From an uncultured bacterium (GTDB taxonomy: Bacteria; Verrucomicrobiota; Kiritimatiellia; RFP12; UBA1067): a stretch of 55,998 nucleotides of DNA. The notes under the pieces are model-generated. The model did not search any database and was not told the origin of the DNA. It worked only from the letters and a program-made list of their open reading frames with translations. The DNA is taken from NCBI GenBank assembly GCA_902775595.1, contig CACYNF010000004.1, positions 1 to 55,998 on the forward strand, written 5' to 3'. Positions 22,191 to 31,319 of the stretch are shown here, piece after piece; the first letter of the stretch is position 1, and every line of letters begins with the position of its first letter. Made by a program: the position numbers and the translations under genes.

Positions 22191-24956
22191 ATGCCGCAGA
22201 ACAAGCTGAAAGAAAAAACCGACAGGTTCCTGGAAATAAGAAACCCTGAAAAGGCCGTGGGGCTGTGGTCGTGCCATGCCGACTTCTCCACGACGCTCAG
22301 GCCAGTGGAGCCGACGAGGACGACGCTTGGAAAGTTCTTCAACTACGACCTTGAGCGATTTGAAACTCATGCCGAGGCGCTGGAGATGATGAGGGCGAAG
22401 GGGTGGAAGAAGACACCCTCGCGCAAGCTTAAGGAATTTGCCGCGCAATATCTTGGCGAGAAGTTCGACGAAAACGGCAAGGGCGAGTGGGCGGCTGTTC
22501 CGAGGTGGTTCAGGGCATGGCGTAATTTCGCAACATGGCTGGCAGACTCCAAGACGGCAAAGCCATACACCGATGTCCGGCTGTCGTTTGGCAGCCCAAT
22601 GACGGGCTTTGACTGTTCGGCGAAAAGACACAGAACTTCTCGCGTAATCTTTCTCAGGAAGAATGGCCGCAAGTTTGTCGCGGTGATGTTGAAGGAAGGA
22701 TGGCGTGGCTGGCAGATCATCGAGAAACCGGCGTATGGCCCCGACCCATACGAGCGGCTGATTCTTTCGGGGGCGAAGGGCGCCGTCTGGCGGACTACAG
22801 ACGCGGACATGATCACGGAACTGGTGCGTGACAAGATGATGTGTCTCTTCGAGATGGAAGACGACGCGATGTTCGATGCGCTTACCGACGAGAGAAACCG
22901 CGAAGAAAATCTGGGGGCGATTTCGCGCGATTTCGAGTTTTATGTCCACGACCCCAATGGCGCGGGAGAACGGTTCTACATGACTTGGAGTGCGACATTC
23001 AATCCGCGCAAGCGCAGATATGAGGCGGGCGACAGACAAAAGCCGCGTCTTGTCGAAACGAGAGCTGAGGTTGGCAAGGGATGGATCGGTCGAAGGATAG
23101 AGGTGGCTGATCCGGCAAAGGCGGCTGAGGCGGCGAGGTGGGTAGTCGAGAATAACGGTTGCGTAGTCCTTCCGGAAAATTCAAAAGACGAGCTTCGCGT
23201 CGCGGTGATGCGAGCCCTCTTCTACATCACTTTCCCAGAGCGGGAGATTGACGCGCCTGGCGGTCTTTTGCGCGGCTATCAGCTTCCTGGACGAATGGTT
23301 CAGTTCGCCACGAAGAAGATACGGTACGATGGCAGCAAGGCCATTGTCGAGGATGTTCGCCAGAAATCGAAGTCTGCGATTGAGCGGAAGCGGCGGCTTG
23401 TGGTAGACACGCTTCTTGGCCGTGCCGCAAACGCCGTCGCGGTACGCAATGGTCTTGACAGGGAAGAGGCGCTGAAGCGCATTGAGAGGGTCGGCGGACG
23501 TGCGGTAATCGAGACTGCGGCATGGCGGTGGGGCTTTATGGACGGCAACGCGATCACGCTTTTTACGGTGACGCCGCAAGCTGGGTCGTTGAAGCTGCCA
23601 GACTTGTCTCTTGCTCTCGGTTTCGAGCATCGGCTTGGACTCGACGGCGGCAAGGCAACGGCGGGAAAGCTCGTCCAGACCGCGCAGATAACGCCGCTAC
23701 GCGATTCGGTGGACACGATGCGCTTCTGCAGGGAAGTGAAGATCAAGGCAAAGAGAGTTTCCGCGCCGCGTCGCGGAACCGAGGGAGATCGCGTTGCATA
23801 CTCGGCGGACACGGTGCGAATAATGCGCGACGAGGGGAACTACTATCTTCTTGCGATTCCGAAATACGCGCGATACAAGTATGGGCGAGACTTGCTTTTT
23901 GCGCCTGGGTCTGAATCGGTCGCCGTCCACACCTATCGCTGCGTTGCCGAGGGGGGGACGCGAGCGAGAGACCGCAGCCGCATGGAAGAGGAACAGCTGG
24001 ACTTCAACAAGATAACCGGCCTTGCGCGTGACGGACGCGTGTATCTTTATTCCCTTGATGTCGGGGGCGATAGATGGCTTTTCGATGCGGTTTACTCGAC
24101 TGAAAACAAGAGCCCATGCCGCATTGTCCCGACGATCCCGCAGTTGTTCCAGCTGGGGTCTGCCGCGAAGACGTGCCCATCAAGGAAGCAGAACGGCATG
24201 AACATCATTACCGATGTTCCGGTTGATGACGAAGTTGCCGTGGCGAAGATAATGTTTGTGTTCAATCCGACGGTGCCGCGAGACGGACGAAAGCGCGGAG
24301 GGCGTTCGTGGAAAGCATACTGTGACGCGCACCCTGACGATGCGGGGCGAGAGGCGGTAGTTTGGCCGACTGGCGAGGCGACGGAGAAGACGCTAAGGGA
24401 GTCGACTCTGCGCGTCGTCGAGGCAGACGGCGTTCTTCTGACGGACGAGAGTCATCTTGACGCGGCGCTTGATGGTATGGGATATGTAGTCACGCAGACG
24501 GACGACCCGCATGGAATAGGCGGGGTCTATCGCGGCTATATTATTTCAGATCGCGTTTTCAAGTTGTCTGATGGCCGCGACGAGTGGCGGGCTGCGGTAA
24601 AGGGCGACACGAAGCCCGATGGCAAGGCACAGGAAAAAGAGAAGCGTCTCCAAATGTCTGGGAAGCCACTTTGCGGAGTGCTGTCGTCAAAGGTCGCGGC
24701 AGAGGCCGAGAAGGAGTTTTCAAAGCTGATCGAGGCAGAAGTCCTTTCAGACAAGAAGACGGCAAGATTTTTTACCCTTGAAGCCCCCATCGTCATTGGT
24801 AAAGAGTTCAAGGACATGGTGTCGAGGGAGTTCAGGCGCGTTGTCTACACCGGCACGATGGGCTGGCGGAAGCAACTTGTCAGGCCGTCTCATGAGGTCG
24901 CCCTTGGCATCTGGCTTGCACGGCTAAGTGTGTCAACAGGAGCTGGTAAATCATGA
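22191..24956 (+). CDS. Large orphan protein of unknown function (921 aa)
   Basis: I do not recognise it. It has no signal peptide or membrane helix and is rich in Lys and Arg, with many Trp (RWFRAWRNFATWLADSK, EGWRGWQI), which suggests a cytoplasmic, perhaps nucleic-acid-binding protein. Features include a basic region near 400 (DVRQKSKSAIERKRRLVVDT), an AIPKYARYKYGRDLLF block near 560, RVYLYSLDVGGDRWLFDAVY near 625 and a basic C-terminal part (VVYTGTMGWRKQLVRP). It stands alone between REP-like palindromes with no operon partner. The size and basic charge recall CRISPR effectors, but I see no convincing RuvC or HEPN set and no array. Confidence 0.8.
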   Translation: MPQNKLKEKTDRFLEIRNPEKAVGLWSCHADFSTTLRPVEPTRTTLGKFFNYDLERFETHAEALEMMRAKGWKKTPSRKLKEFAAQYLGEKFDENGKGEWAAVPRWFRAWRNFATWLADSKTAKPYTDVRLSFGSPMTGFDCSAKRHRTSRVIFLRKNGRKFVAVMLKEGWRGWQIIEKPAYGPDPYERLILSGAKGAVWRTTDADMITELVRDKMMCLFEMEDDAMFDALTDERNREENLGAISRDFEFYVHDPNGAGERFYMTWSATFNPRKRRYEAGDRQKPRLVETRAEVGKGWIGRRIEVADPAKAAEAARWVVENNGCVVLPENSKDELRVAVMRALFYITFPEREIDAPGGLLRGYQLPGRMVQFATKKIRYDGSKAIVEDVRQKSKSAIERKRRLVVDTLLGRAANAVAVRNGLDREEALKRIERVGGRAVIETAAWRWGFMDGNAITLFTVTPQAGSLKLPDLSLALGFEHRLGLDGGKATAGKLVQTAQITPLRDSVDTMRFCREVKIKAKRVSAPRRGTEGDRVAYSADTVRIMRDEGNYYLLAIPKYARYKYGRDLLFAPGSESVAVHTYRCVAEGGTRARDRSRMEEEQLDFNKITGLARDGRVYLYSLDVGGDRWLFDAVYSTENKSPCRIVPTIPQLFQLGSAAKTCPSRKQNGMNIITDVPVDDEVAVAKIMFVFNPTVPRDGRKRGGRSWKAYCDAHPDDAGREAVVWPTGEATEKTLRESTLRVVEADGVLLTDESHLDAALDGMGYVVTQTDDPHGIGGVYRGYIISDRVFKLSDGRDEWRAAVKGDTKPDGKAQEKEKRLQMSGKPLCGVLSSKVAAEAEKEFSKLIEAEVLSDKKTARFFTLEAPIVIGKEFKDMVSREFRRVVYTGTMGWRKQLVRPSHEVALGIWLARLSVSTGAGKS

Positions 24957-25000
24957 GTTTCTGCTTATGTTCGCCGCATCAATTTCTGGGGACAAATTTC

Positions 25001-25057
25001 TGGGGACAGGCCCCGCGAAAGGACTGAAGAATAAGGGTTTCTTGGGGTCTGTCCCCC
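25001..25057. repeat. Inverted pair of REP-like elements
   Basis: GGGGACAGGCCCCGCGAAA (25002-25020) faces TTTCTTGGGGTCTGTCCCCC (25038-25057), with a half copy (GGGGACAAATTTC) just upstream. The 19-nt first element recurs exactly at 31275-31293. Confidence 0.7.
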
Positions 25058-25104
25058 ACCGGATCCGACATGTCAGATTTTCCCTTTGGCGGCGAGTATA
25101 GGGC

Positions 25105-27240
25105 GTGAAGAGGAAAATAGCTTTTCTTGCCTGCATCGTCGCCGCGCTCGCGGCGGTGTTTCTCGTCTGCTCGTGGATGTTTATCGACTGGGGCGACGAG
25201 GGGTCTGACGAATATCCCGGCGGCACGATACTTCGCGATTCGTCGGGGAGGATCCTGCGCGTTACGCTTGGGCCCGGCGATGTCGACTGCAGGCCGTTCT
25301 ACGCCGCCTCTCGCGACGACTGGATCGTAAAGGCGCTCGTCGCGGCCGAGGACAGCTCCTTCTGGTCGCATCGCGGCGTGAGGCCGATGAGCGTCCTCCG
25401 CGCGGCGTGGCAGAACATCAGTTGCAGGCGGCGCATCTCCGGCGCATCGACAATCACGATGCAGGCGGTCCGTCTCTTGAGGCCGCACCCGAAGAATCTC
25501 TGGTGGAAGTGGAAGGAGGCGGTCAAGGCCGCCAAGATGGAACGCGCGAAGCCGAAGCAGTGGATCATCTCCCAGTACCTGAACCGTGCTCCCTTCGGCT
25601 CCAACTTCGTCGGCATCGAGGCGGCTTCGCAGGGATGGTTCGGAAAGGGCGCGAAGGATCTTGGACTCGGCGAGGCCGCGATGCTCGCTGGGATGGTGCA
25701 GGCGCCGACGCGCTTCCGCCCCGACAGGTGGGGCAGCCCCGAGCGGCGCGCACAGGCGTTCAGGCGCCGCGACTATGTTCTCGAGAGGATGCGGGCGCTT
25801 GGATACATCACCGACGAGCAGCTCGAAGGCGCTCGCTCCGTCGAACCCGAGGTCCGCCGTGCGCCGCGTCCTTTCCTCGCGCCGCATTTCTGCGACTGGT
25901 ACATTTCCGAGCACGGCCTTCGCGGTGGGCGCGGAGGTGTCGACGTGACGACGGCGCTTGACGCCGACATCCAGCTTCTGTGCGAGCACGCCGTTTCGGA
26001 GGCGGCGGAGAAGGGCGGCTTTTCGTCTGCCGTCGTCGTGATGAAGCCCGCGACAGGCGAGATAGTCGCGATGGCCGTGAGCGGCGATTATTTCGACGGC
26101 AAGGACGGGCAGGTAAACACCGCCGTCTCGCCCCGCCCCGCCGGCTCGACATTGAAGCCGTTCCTCGTCGCGCTTGCGATGGAGCGGGGTCTTGCGACCC
26201 CAGACCGCCGCCTCGTCGACTCGCCCATCTCGTTCAAGGGCTACCGTCCAGCGAACTTCGATGGCAGGTATCGCGGCCTCGTCACTGTGCGCGACGCCCT
26301 TGTCCTCTCGCTCAATGTTCCGTTCGTCCGCCTTCTCGACGAAGTGGGGGTCGAGTCCTTTGCAGAGGAGCTTCGCGCCCTCGGCTTCGGCCGCGTTCCG
26401 GAGGATCCCGCGTCCTGCGGCCTTGGAATGGCTATCGGCAATGTCGAAGTCTCGCTTCTTGAGCTCGTCCGCGCATACGGCGTCCTTGCGCGCGGCGGCG
26501 ACGGAAGGTTCGCGCCTGCATGCGCCTACCTCGTTTCCGACATGCTTTCGGGCAACGAGCGCTCGCACGCGGCGTTCGGGCATATCGCGGATGTCGCGGT
26601 TCCGCGCTTCGCGTGGAAGACTGGCACGTCGAGCGCCTACCGCGACGCATGGACGGTCGCGTGGAATCCTGAGTTCGTCGTTGGTGTCTGGTGCGGGCAC
26701 AAGACGGGCGGCTTTGGCGACAAGAGCGTCGTAGGGGCGAAGGCCGCCGCGCCTGTCGCGTGGAGCATCGTGCGACAGCTCTATCCTGGCGGCACGGGTC
26801 CCTGGTTCGACGAGCCGGATGGCGTGGCGAAGTGCGTCGTCTGCAGGAAGACGGGGCTTCGCGCCTCGCCCGACTGCCCCGAGACGGAGGAGGGGAGGGC
26901 GGTCAGGGGCCGTAGTTCGCCGCAGCTTTGCAACGTCCATCGGCGGGGGCCCGACGGGAAGATGATCGAAGAGGGCCGTCCCCCGCTCTCGCTCGTGAAG
27001 CCCGAGGACGGCGCGCAGTTCCATCTCGTCGCAGGTTCCCTTGAGCAGCGAATCGTCTGCCAGGTCGGGGAAGTCCCGCCCGACACCCGGCTCTGGTGGT
27101 TTGTCGACGGTGCGCCAGTTGGCGAGACTGTCGGGCGCGGCGCATTTGCCGCGGAGATGGCGCAGGGCGAGCATGTCATCACGTGCGCCGCCGAATCCGG
27201 CGACGCCGTTTCGGTCACCGTGACCGTCCTTGTCGATTAG
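25105..27240 (+). CDS. pbpC: Penicillin-binding protein 1C-type peptidoglycan synthase
   Basis: 711 residues from GTG 25105. An N-terminal membrane anchor (about 4-28) is followed by a glycosyltransferase 51 domain (EDSSFWSHRGV at 82-92, ASTITMQAVRLL near 120, the family's lipid II polymerising part). The transpeptidase domain has the SxxK serine in AGSTLKPF (about 347), SLN (about 400) and KTGT (about 505). A C-terminal domain (about 620-711) is typical of PBP1C. Class A PBPs act on the periplasmic face of the inner membrane. The alpha-2-macroglobulin gene often beside pbpC in other bacteria is not here. Four Cys in CVVCRKTGLRASPDC precede the C-terminal domain. Confidence 0.93.
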   Translation: MKRKIAFLACIVAALAAVFLVCSWMFIDWGDEGSDEYPGGTILRDSSGRILRVTLGPGDVDCRPFYAASRDDWIVKALVAAEDSSFWSHRGVRPMSVLRAAWQNISCRRRISGASTITMQAVRLLRPHPKNLWWKWKEAVKAAKMERAKPKQWIISQYLNRAPFGSNFVGIEAASQGWFGKGAKDLGLGEAAMLAGMVQAPTRFRPDRWGSPERRAQAFRRRDYVLERMRALGYITDEQLEGARSVEPEVRRAPRPFLAPHFCDWYISEHGLRGGRGGVDVTTALDADIQLLCEHAVSEAAEKGGFSSAVVVMKPATGEIVAMAVSGDYFDGKDGQVNTAVSPRPAGSTLKPFLVALAMERGLATPDRRLVDSPISFKGYRPANFDGRYRGLVTVRDALVLSLNVPFVRLLDEVGVESFAEELRALGFGRVPEDPASCGLGMAIGNVEVSLLELVRAYGVLARGGDGRFAPACAYLVSDMLSGNERSHAAFGHIADVAVPRFAWKTGTSSAYRDAWTVAWNPEFVVGVWCGHKTGGFGDKSVVGAKAAAPVAWSIVRQLYPGGTGPWFDEPDGVAKCVVCRKTGLRASPDCPETEEGRAVRGRSSPQLCNVHRRGPDGKMIEEGRPPLSLVKPEDGAQFHLVAGSLEQRIVCQVGEVPPDTRLWWFVDGAPVGETVGRGAFAAEMAQGEHVITCAAESGDAVSVTVTVLVD

Positions 27241-27262
27241 CCGCGGCGGACCGAAGGGAATT

Positions 27263-27271
27263 TGGTATAAT
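27263..27271 (+). promoter_or_regulatory. Leaderless promoter of proB
   Basis: TGGTATAAT with 9 nt to the ATG. Transcription should start within about 3 nt of the start codon and no ribosome-binding site is present. Confidence 0.65.
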
Positions 27272-27280
27272 ATCCGCCAC

Positions 27281-28039
27281 ATGAGAATCGTAGTGAAAGT
27301 TGGAACGCATGCGATCGCGAACAAGGCCGGGAAGCCCGACCATGCGGCGCTTAAGCGTCTTGTCGCGCAGTTGAGCTCGCTGAGGAAGTCCGGGCACGAG
27401 GTGTTCTTCGTCTCGTCTGGCGCTGTCGCCGCAGGCGTCGAGGCGCTTGGGCTCAAGTCGAGGCCATCGGACGTGAACGACGTCCAGATGTGCGCAGCCG
27501 TCGGGCAGGCGCGGTTCATCTACGAGTACGAGCGGCTTTTCGGCGGCCACGGCGTGAAGATCGGCCAGGTGCTTCTCACCCATTTCGATTTCGAGGACCA
27601 CCACCGGGCGCAGAACGTCAGGAAGTCGCTCGACCACCTCGTGCGGTCTGGGATCGTGCCAATCATAAACGAGAACGACGTCGTCGCGGATGAGGAGCTG
27701 AAGGGAAAGACGTTCGGCGACAACGACTGGCTGTCGTTCCTCATCGCGCGGCTCGTTAAGGCCGATGTGCTTGTCCTTCTCACGACCGTCGACGGACTTC
27801 TTGACGCGCATGGCAAGAAGATTGCACGCGTCGAGAGCTTCCGCAACATCGCGCGGCTTGTTCGCGCCGGCGAGAAGGGCTCGCTCTCGAAGGGTGGCAT
27901 GGACTCGAAGCTCAGGGCGGTCAAGGCCGCGGTCGCATCGGGCATAGACACCTACATCGCGAACGGGCGCAAGAGCGTACTCGCGCCTCTCCTTGCGGGG
28001 AAGCCCGTTGGGACTTTCTTCCCCGGCTCGGCGCTGTAA
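27281..28039 (+). CDS. proB: Glutamate 5-kinase without PUA domain
   Basis: 252 residues. It phosphorylates glutamate with ATP in the first step of proline synthesis. MRIVVKVGTHAI and VFFVSSGAVAAG are the nucleotide and substrate loops of the amino-acid-kinase fold. PIINENDVV and FGDND follow the ProB pattern, and KGGMDSKLRAVKAAVASG is the phosphate-binding block. It ends after the kinase domain, so the C-terminal PUA domain of many ProB proteins is missing. The start is fixed by the leaderless promoter. proA is not adjacent. folB follows after 19 nt. Confidence 0.9.
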   Translation: MRIVVKVGTHAIANKAGKPDHAALKRLVAQLSSLRKSGHEVFFVSSGAVAAGVEALGLKSRPSDVNDVQMCAAVGQARFIYEYERLFGGHGVKIGQVLLTHFDFEDHHRAQNVRKSLDHLVRSGIVPIINENDVVADEELKGKTFGDNDWLSFLIARLVKADVLVLLTTVDGLLDAHGKKIARVESFRNIARLVRAGEKGSLSKGGMDSKLRAVKAAVASGIDTYIANGRKSVLAPLLAGKPVGTFFPGSAL

Positions 28040-28058
28040 TCCGCTTCGAGGTGTCGGC

Positions 28059-28391
28059 ATGACGCTCAAACTCAACGGAATAGACGTCGACTGCGTGATC
28101 GGGGAGCGCCCCGACGAGCGCACTCGGCTTCAGACGCTGCGCGTCGACGTAGAGCTCGAGATTTCGGACGTTGCAGCCGATTCCGATTCGCTCTCCGACA
28201 CCGTGGACTACGCGGCGCTGACGGAGAGGATCCGCGCTGCGCTTGCATCTGCGAAGTGTCGCATGATCGAGCGCGCGGCGAAGATTGTGAAGGACGTCTG
28301 CCTTTCCGACGCGAAGGTGCGCGCGGCGAAGGTCTCCGTCACGAAGTCCGGCGCGGTTCCGCATCTCGAGTCGGCACAGGCGGTCTTGTGA
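28059..28391 (+). CDS. folB: Dihydroneopterin aldolase-like protein
   Basis: 110 residues starting MTLKLNGIDVDCVIGERPDE. The pattern (LNGI..DCVIGERP.ER...Q.L.VDVEL and SLSDTVDYAALTERIRA) is that of FolB, which cleaves dihydroneopterin in folate synthesis. A further ATG-independent start upstream is unlikely. The end overlaps a possible GTG of the next gene. It lies in an operon-like run with proB and a HAD hydrolase. Confidence 0.88.
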   Translation: MTLKLNGIDVDCVIGERPDERTRLQTLRVDVELEISDVAADSDSLSDTVDYAALTERIRAALASAKCRMIERAAKIVKDVCLSDAKVRAAKVSVTKSGAVPHLESAQAVL

Positions 28392-28411
28392 ACGCATGCG
28401 GGAGGAAGACG

Positions 28412-29035
28412 ATGAAGATAAGTGCAGTGATTTTTGACTTTGGCGGCGTGATGACGACTTCGACGATGCCTCAGCGCGTGATTGCGCTGGCGAAGGAGAA
28501 GTGCATCGACTGGAACGTGTTTGTCGACGGGTTCAACGCGCACCGCCTCGACTACGACGCCGGGCACATCACGCTTGGCGAGATGTACGCGCTTATATGG
28601 AGCGATGCGGGGCTTTCCGTCTCGGACGAGACGACTGCCGCGTTCATGAAGGCGGACGACGAAAGCTGGTGCTACCGCAACGAGAGGACGCTTGAGTGGA
28701 TGAAGGCGCTTAAGGGCCGCGGCTTCAGGATCGGCATTCTCACGAACATGGCGCCAAAGTTCGCTCGCGAGCATTTCAGGTCGCGCTTCGCCGACTTCAT
28801 CGCGCTTGCCGACGCGATGGTGATTTCGGGAGACGAGGGGATGGTGAAGCCGCAGAGGGAGATATACGACCTACTTCGTTCGCGCATCGGCCTTCCCGCC
28901 GAGGAGCTTTGCTTCATAGACGACGTCGAGAAGAACGTCAACGGATCTCGTGCGGCCGGCTGGAACGCCATCCGCTTCGTCTCGAATGACCAGGTCGAAG
29001 CAGACTTCGAGAAGTTCATCCTCGAATCCAATTGA
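28412..29035 (+). CDS. HAD-superfamily hydrolase
   Basis: 207 residues from ATG 28412, with GGGAGGAAG upstream. Motif I is VIFDFGGVM (here DFGG rather than DxD, as in epoxide-hydrolase-like and YihX-type HADs), motif II ILTNM, motif III the Lys in MVKPQREIY and motif IV CFIDDVEKNVNGSRAAGW. The DFGG form lacks the second Asp of motif I, which in classical phosphatases acts as general acid. A small cap lies between motifs I and II. Substrate unknown. Confidence 0.88.
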   Translation: MKISAVIFDFGGVMTTSTMPQRVIALAKEKCIDWNVFVDGFNAHRLDYDAGHITLGEMYALIWSDAGLSVSDETTAAFMKADDESWCYRNERTLEWMKALKGRGFRIGILTNMAPKFAREHFRSRFADFIALADAMVISGDEGMVKPQREIYDLLRSRIGLPAEELCFIDDVEKNVNGSRAAGWNAIRFVSNDQVEADFEKFILESN

Positions 29036-29080
29036 TAAGTGCCGATGGCAAGGCAAGTCCAGCCCAGGGAATTTAAAGGC

Positions 29081-30235
29081 ATGGAAAATCGTTTGCTTAA
29101 GATAGCCGGCAACCGACTTGTCTTTGTCGTGATCGCGTGGGTTGTTTCGCTTTTAGTGACGGCATGCGTGTTGCCGCAGGCGTTTGGAAGCTGGAGTGAG
29201 GCTGCGACGATGGCGGCGGCGGCTTTTCTGATGCTTGTGTTTGGCCCATATCTTCTTGTAGTCGGACTTTGCGGCGGAATGGTTGGCGATGTCGGCTGGG
29301 GGCTTGTGGCGATGGTGCCGTTTGTTGTTGCGCAGGTCGCGTTTCTGTGGCTTCTTTCGGGGAAGACATCGCTATGGCGGCGCCTCGGGCGCTTAGGTCG
29401 GCCAGCGCGGTGCATCGCCGTTACCGCTCTCGCGATTCTCTCGATAGTCGGCGTCTGGAGTTCGCTCCCGTGCGTCGATACGTACAAGGTTGCAGTAGGC
29501 GGCGATAAGATAAAGGGAGAGCCGCTTCGCTTTGTCGTCATTTCCGACTTGCACTCGTGCTACTATGGCTACAAGCAGCGCACGCTCGTGGACGCAGTCT
29601 TGCGTGAGCGTCCAGACGCCGTTCTGCTCGTCGGCGATATTGCGGACGACCGGCTTGCAGACAATAACGCAGCGATCCTCATCTGCCAGCTTGCTAAGCA
29701 ATTCCCCTGCATCTATGTCTCCGGCAACCACGAATACTGGAGCGAGCGCGTGGACGAGATAAAGGCCTGGATCCGCGGCTATGGTGCGACGGTGCTGGAG
29801 GGCGATGTACGCACGGTTGAGATAAAGGGAACGATGGTCGATTTCTGCGGCATCGACGACCCGACCTACATCCTTGGTTCGTGGTTCGGGCAGCTTAAGA
29901 CCGTTCACGAGAAGTCGGACCCAAAACACCTGCGAATTCTTCTTTCGCATAGACCCGAGTGCGCCGACATCTATGCGAGGTATGACTTTGATCTTGTCGT
30001 CGCAGGTCATTTACATGGTGGACAGTTGCGCTTGCCTTGGTTAGATGTAGGGCTCTACGGCCCGGCATGGGGCTATCGCCAGTTCTTCCCGCGGTATTCT
30101 GACGGCGTCTATGCGCTCAACGACAATACGCGCCTCGTCGTCTCGCGCGGTCTTGCCCGCGAATCTACGCCCTTGCCGCGTTTCTTCAACCATCCCGAAA
30201 TACTGGTGTTGGAAGTCGCCTCTGCGCCCCAATGA
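29081..30235 (+). CDS. Membrane-anchored metallophosphoesterase
   Basis: 384 residues from ATG 29081 (GTG 29039 and ATG 29045 are alternatives). Four hydrophobic helices lie in the first 130 residues. A calcineurin-like domain follows, with all metal motifs: VVISDLHSCYYGY, LLVGDIADD, SGNHEYW, LLSHRPE and VAGHLHGGQLRLP. The layout matches YaeI/LpxG-type membrane phosphoesterases whose domain faces one side of the inner membrane. The substrate could be a lipid-linked diphosphate; this is not decided by sequence. Confidence 0.9.
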   Translation: MENRLLKIAGNRLVFVVIAWVVSLLVTACVLPQAFGSWSEAATMAAAAFLMLVFGPYLLVVGLCGGMVGDVGWGLVAMVPFVVAQVAFLWLLSGKTSLWRRLGRLGRPARCIAVTALAILSIVGVWSSLPCVDTYKVAVGGDKIKGEPLRFVVISDLHSCYYGYKQRTLVDAVLRERPDAVLLVGDIADDRLADNNAAILICQLAKQFPCIYVSGNHEYWSERVDEIKAWIRGYGATVLEGDVRTVEIKGTMVDFCGIDDPTYILGSWFGQLKTVHEKSDPKHLRILLSHRPECADIYARYDFDLVVAGHLHGGQLRLPWLDVGLYGPAWGYRQFFPRYSDGVYALNDNTRLVVSRGLARESTPLPRFFNHPEILVLEVASAPQ

Positions 30236-30264
30236 TCTTCAATTTTTGATAAACTCTTCTTGAA

Positions 30265-31302
30265 ATGAAAAAGCCGGTGCCAGTCAAAATCGTCGAAGCC
30301 ATCGGGTGGGTATATATAGCGCTCGCGGTTTTACTGTTGTTTCGCGCCGTCATTGAGCTTCCCAGTGTGCCGGCGACAGAAAGCATCTGCATCGGTATAT
30401 GCTTCCTTGTTCCGACTTTGCTGGCCGTCGGGATGCTCGTTTCTCTACGACGTAGGCGACGTGGATGGTTTGTTGTGCCGAACACGATGTTGCTTTCTCT
30501 ATTGGTGGCGGGGTTGGCTTTGGATTCACTTGACCATGCTTCTGATGGATTGGTTATGGCGAGTGTTGTTTCGTCGCTTTTTCTTGTCGTTCCACTTGTG
30601 CTGCTCTATTTGCCGTCGTCTACCCTGTGGTTTAAGGAAAAGACGGCAGTGGCGGCTGAATCTAATGGGTGCCTGTCCTGTTTGGTTGCTTTCGCGACAT
30701 TTCTCATTACGGTTGCTTTGTTTGCGATAGTGTTTTCACCGGCAAGAGGTCGTATGATTCCCGGTATGGCGAATGTAATTTTGACGCAAGGCAAGGATTT
30801 GTCCTTGTGCATGGCGTATAACAATACGGCTCATGAGTCTGGCGAGGAATGGCTCGACATATTCAGTTGCACGAATTCGACGCAGTTTGTGCTGCTGTTG
30901 CGAGAGAAGTACGGTAAGGAACTTCGTAATGGGAACATCTATACGAATATCTGGTGCATAGCCGTCAATCCACCAGCTGATGATTCTTTTCCGCTGCTCT
31001 TCACATGCAACATCGATCCACGCGAACTCCTGTCACAGACGGAAGTGGATCGCAGTTTGACATTGACTTGCCCGAAGACATGGGGTGGAACCTGTTTAAG
31101 AATTTGCAAAAAGATGGCAGTGATTGTCCGTGCCGGCGGTGCTGCCCAGATAGAGAGAAACATATACCTTAGCCCGAATCGGATTTTCCCCGACGGCATC
31201 CCCAAGCCAAACCCCGACACCTACTTCCTGACCCCGACCGGTCGAGTGGATCTTGTTGAAAGGCAAGCGCAGTCGGGGACAGGCCCCGCGAAACCGTTGT
31301 AA
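30265..31302 (+). CDS. Membrane protein with extracytoplasmic domain, unknown function
   Basis: 345 residues. Four hydrophobic helices (about 8-28, 40-60, 70-118, 135-160) precede a soluble domain with LCMAYNNTAHESGEEWLDIF, LLREKYGKEL, IWCIAVNPPADDSFPLLFTC and IERNIYLSPN. The tail (QAQSGTGPAKPL) is encoded by a REP-like palindrome that runs into the gene end. Codon use is less GC-rich than the neighbours, suggesting later acquisition. I do not recognise the family, but the soluble domain looks like a pilin-associated or sensor fold of this bacterial group (inference). Confidence 0.8.
   Translation: MKKPVPVKIVEAIGWVYIALAVLLLFRAVIELPSVPATESICIGICFLVPTLLAVGMLVSLRRRRRGWFVVPNTMLLSLLVAGLALDSLDHASDGLVMASVVSSLFLVVPLVLLYLPSSTLWFKEKTAVAAESNGCLSCLVAFATFLITVALFAIVFSPARGRMIPGMANVILTQGKDLSLCMAYNNTAHESGEEWLDIFSCTNSTQFVLLLREKYGKELRNGNIYTNIWCIAVNPPADDSFPLLFTCNIDPRELLSQTEVDRSLTLTCPKTWGGTCLRICKKMAVIVRAGGAAQIERNIYLSPNRIFPDGIPKPNPDTYFLTPTGRVDLVERQAQSGTGPAKPL
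31274..31290. repeat. REP-like palindrome at a gene end
   Basis: CGGGGACAGGCCCCGCG, part of the same 19-nt element as 25002-25020, encoding the last residues of the upstream gene. Confidence 0.6.
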
Positions 31303-31319
31303 AAGGCCTGTTTTCGCAC

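Noticed and set aside
22191..24956. CRISPR effector candidate
   Set aside because: I find no repeat-spacer array, no cas1 or cas2, and no full RuvC or HEPN motif set in the protein.
24979..27519. Very long minus-strand open frames opposite pbpC, the GH fusion (35139-38969, 39021-41159), proS (41614-43518) and the metallophosphoesterase (47599-50637)
   Set aside because: They are Arg/Ala/His-rich shadow frames caused by high GC at third codon positions. The opposite strand in each case encodes a protein with clear family motifs.
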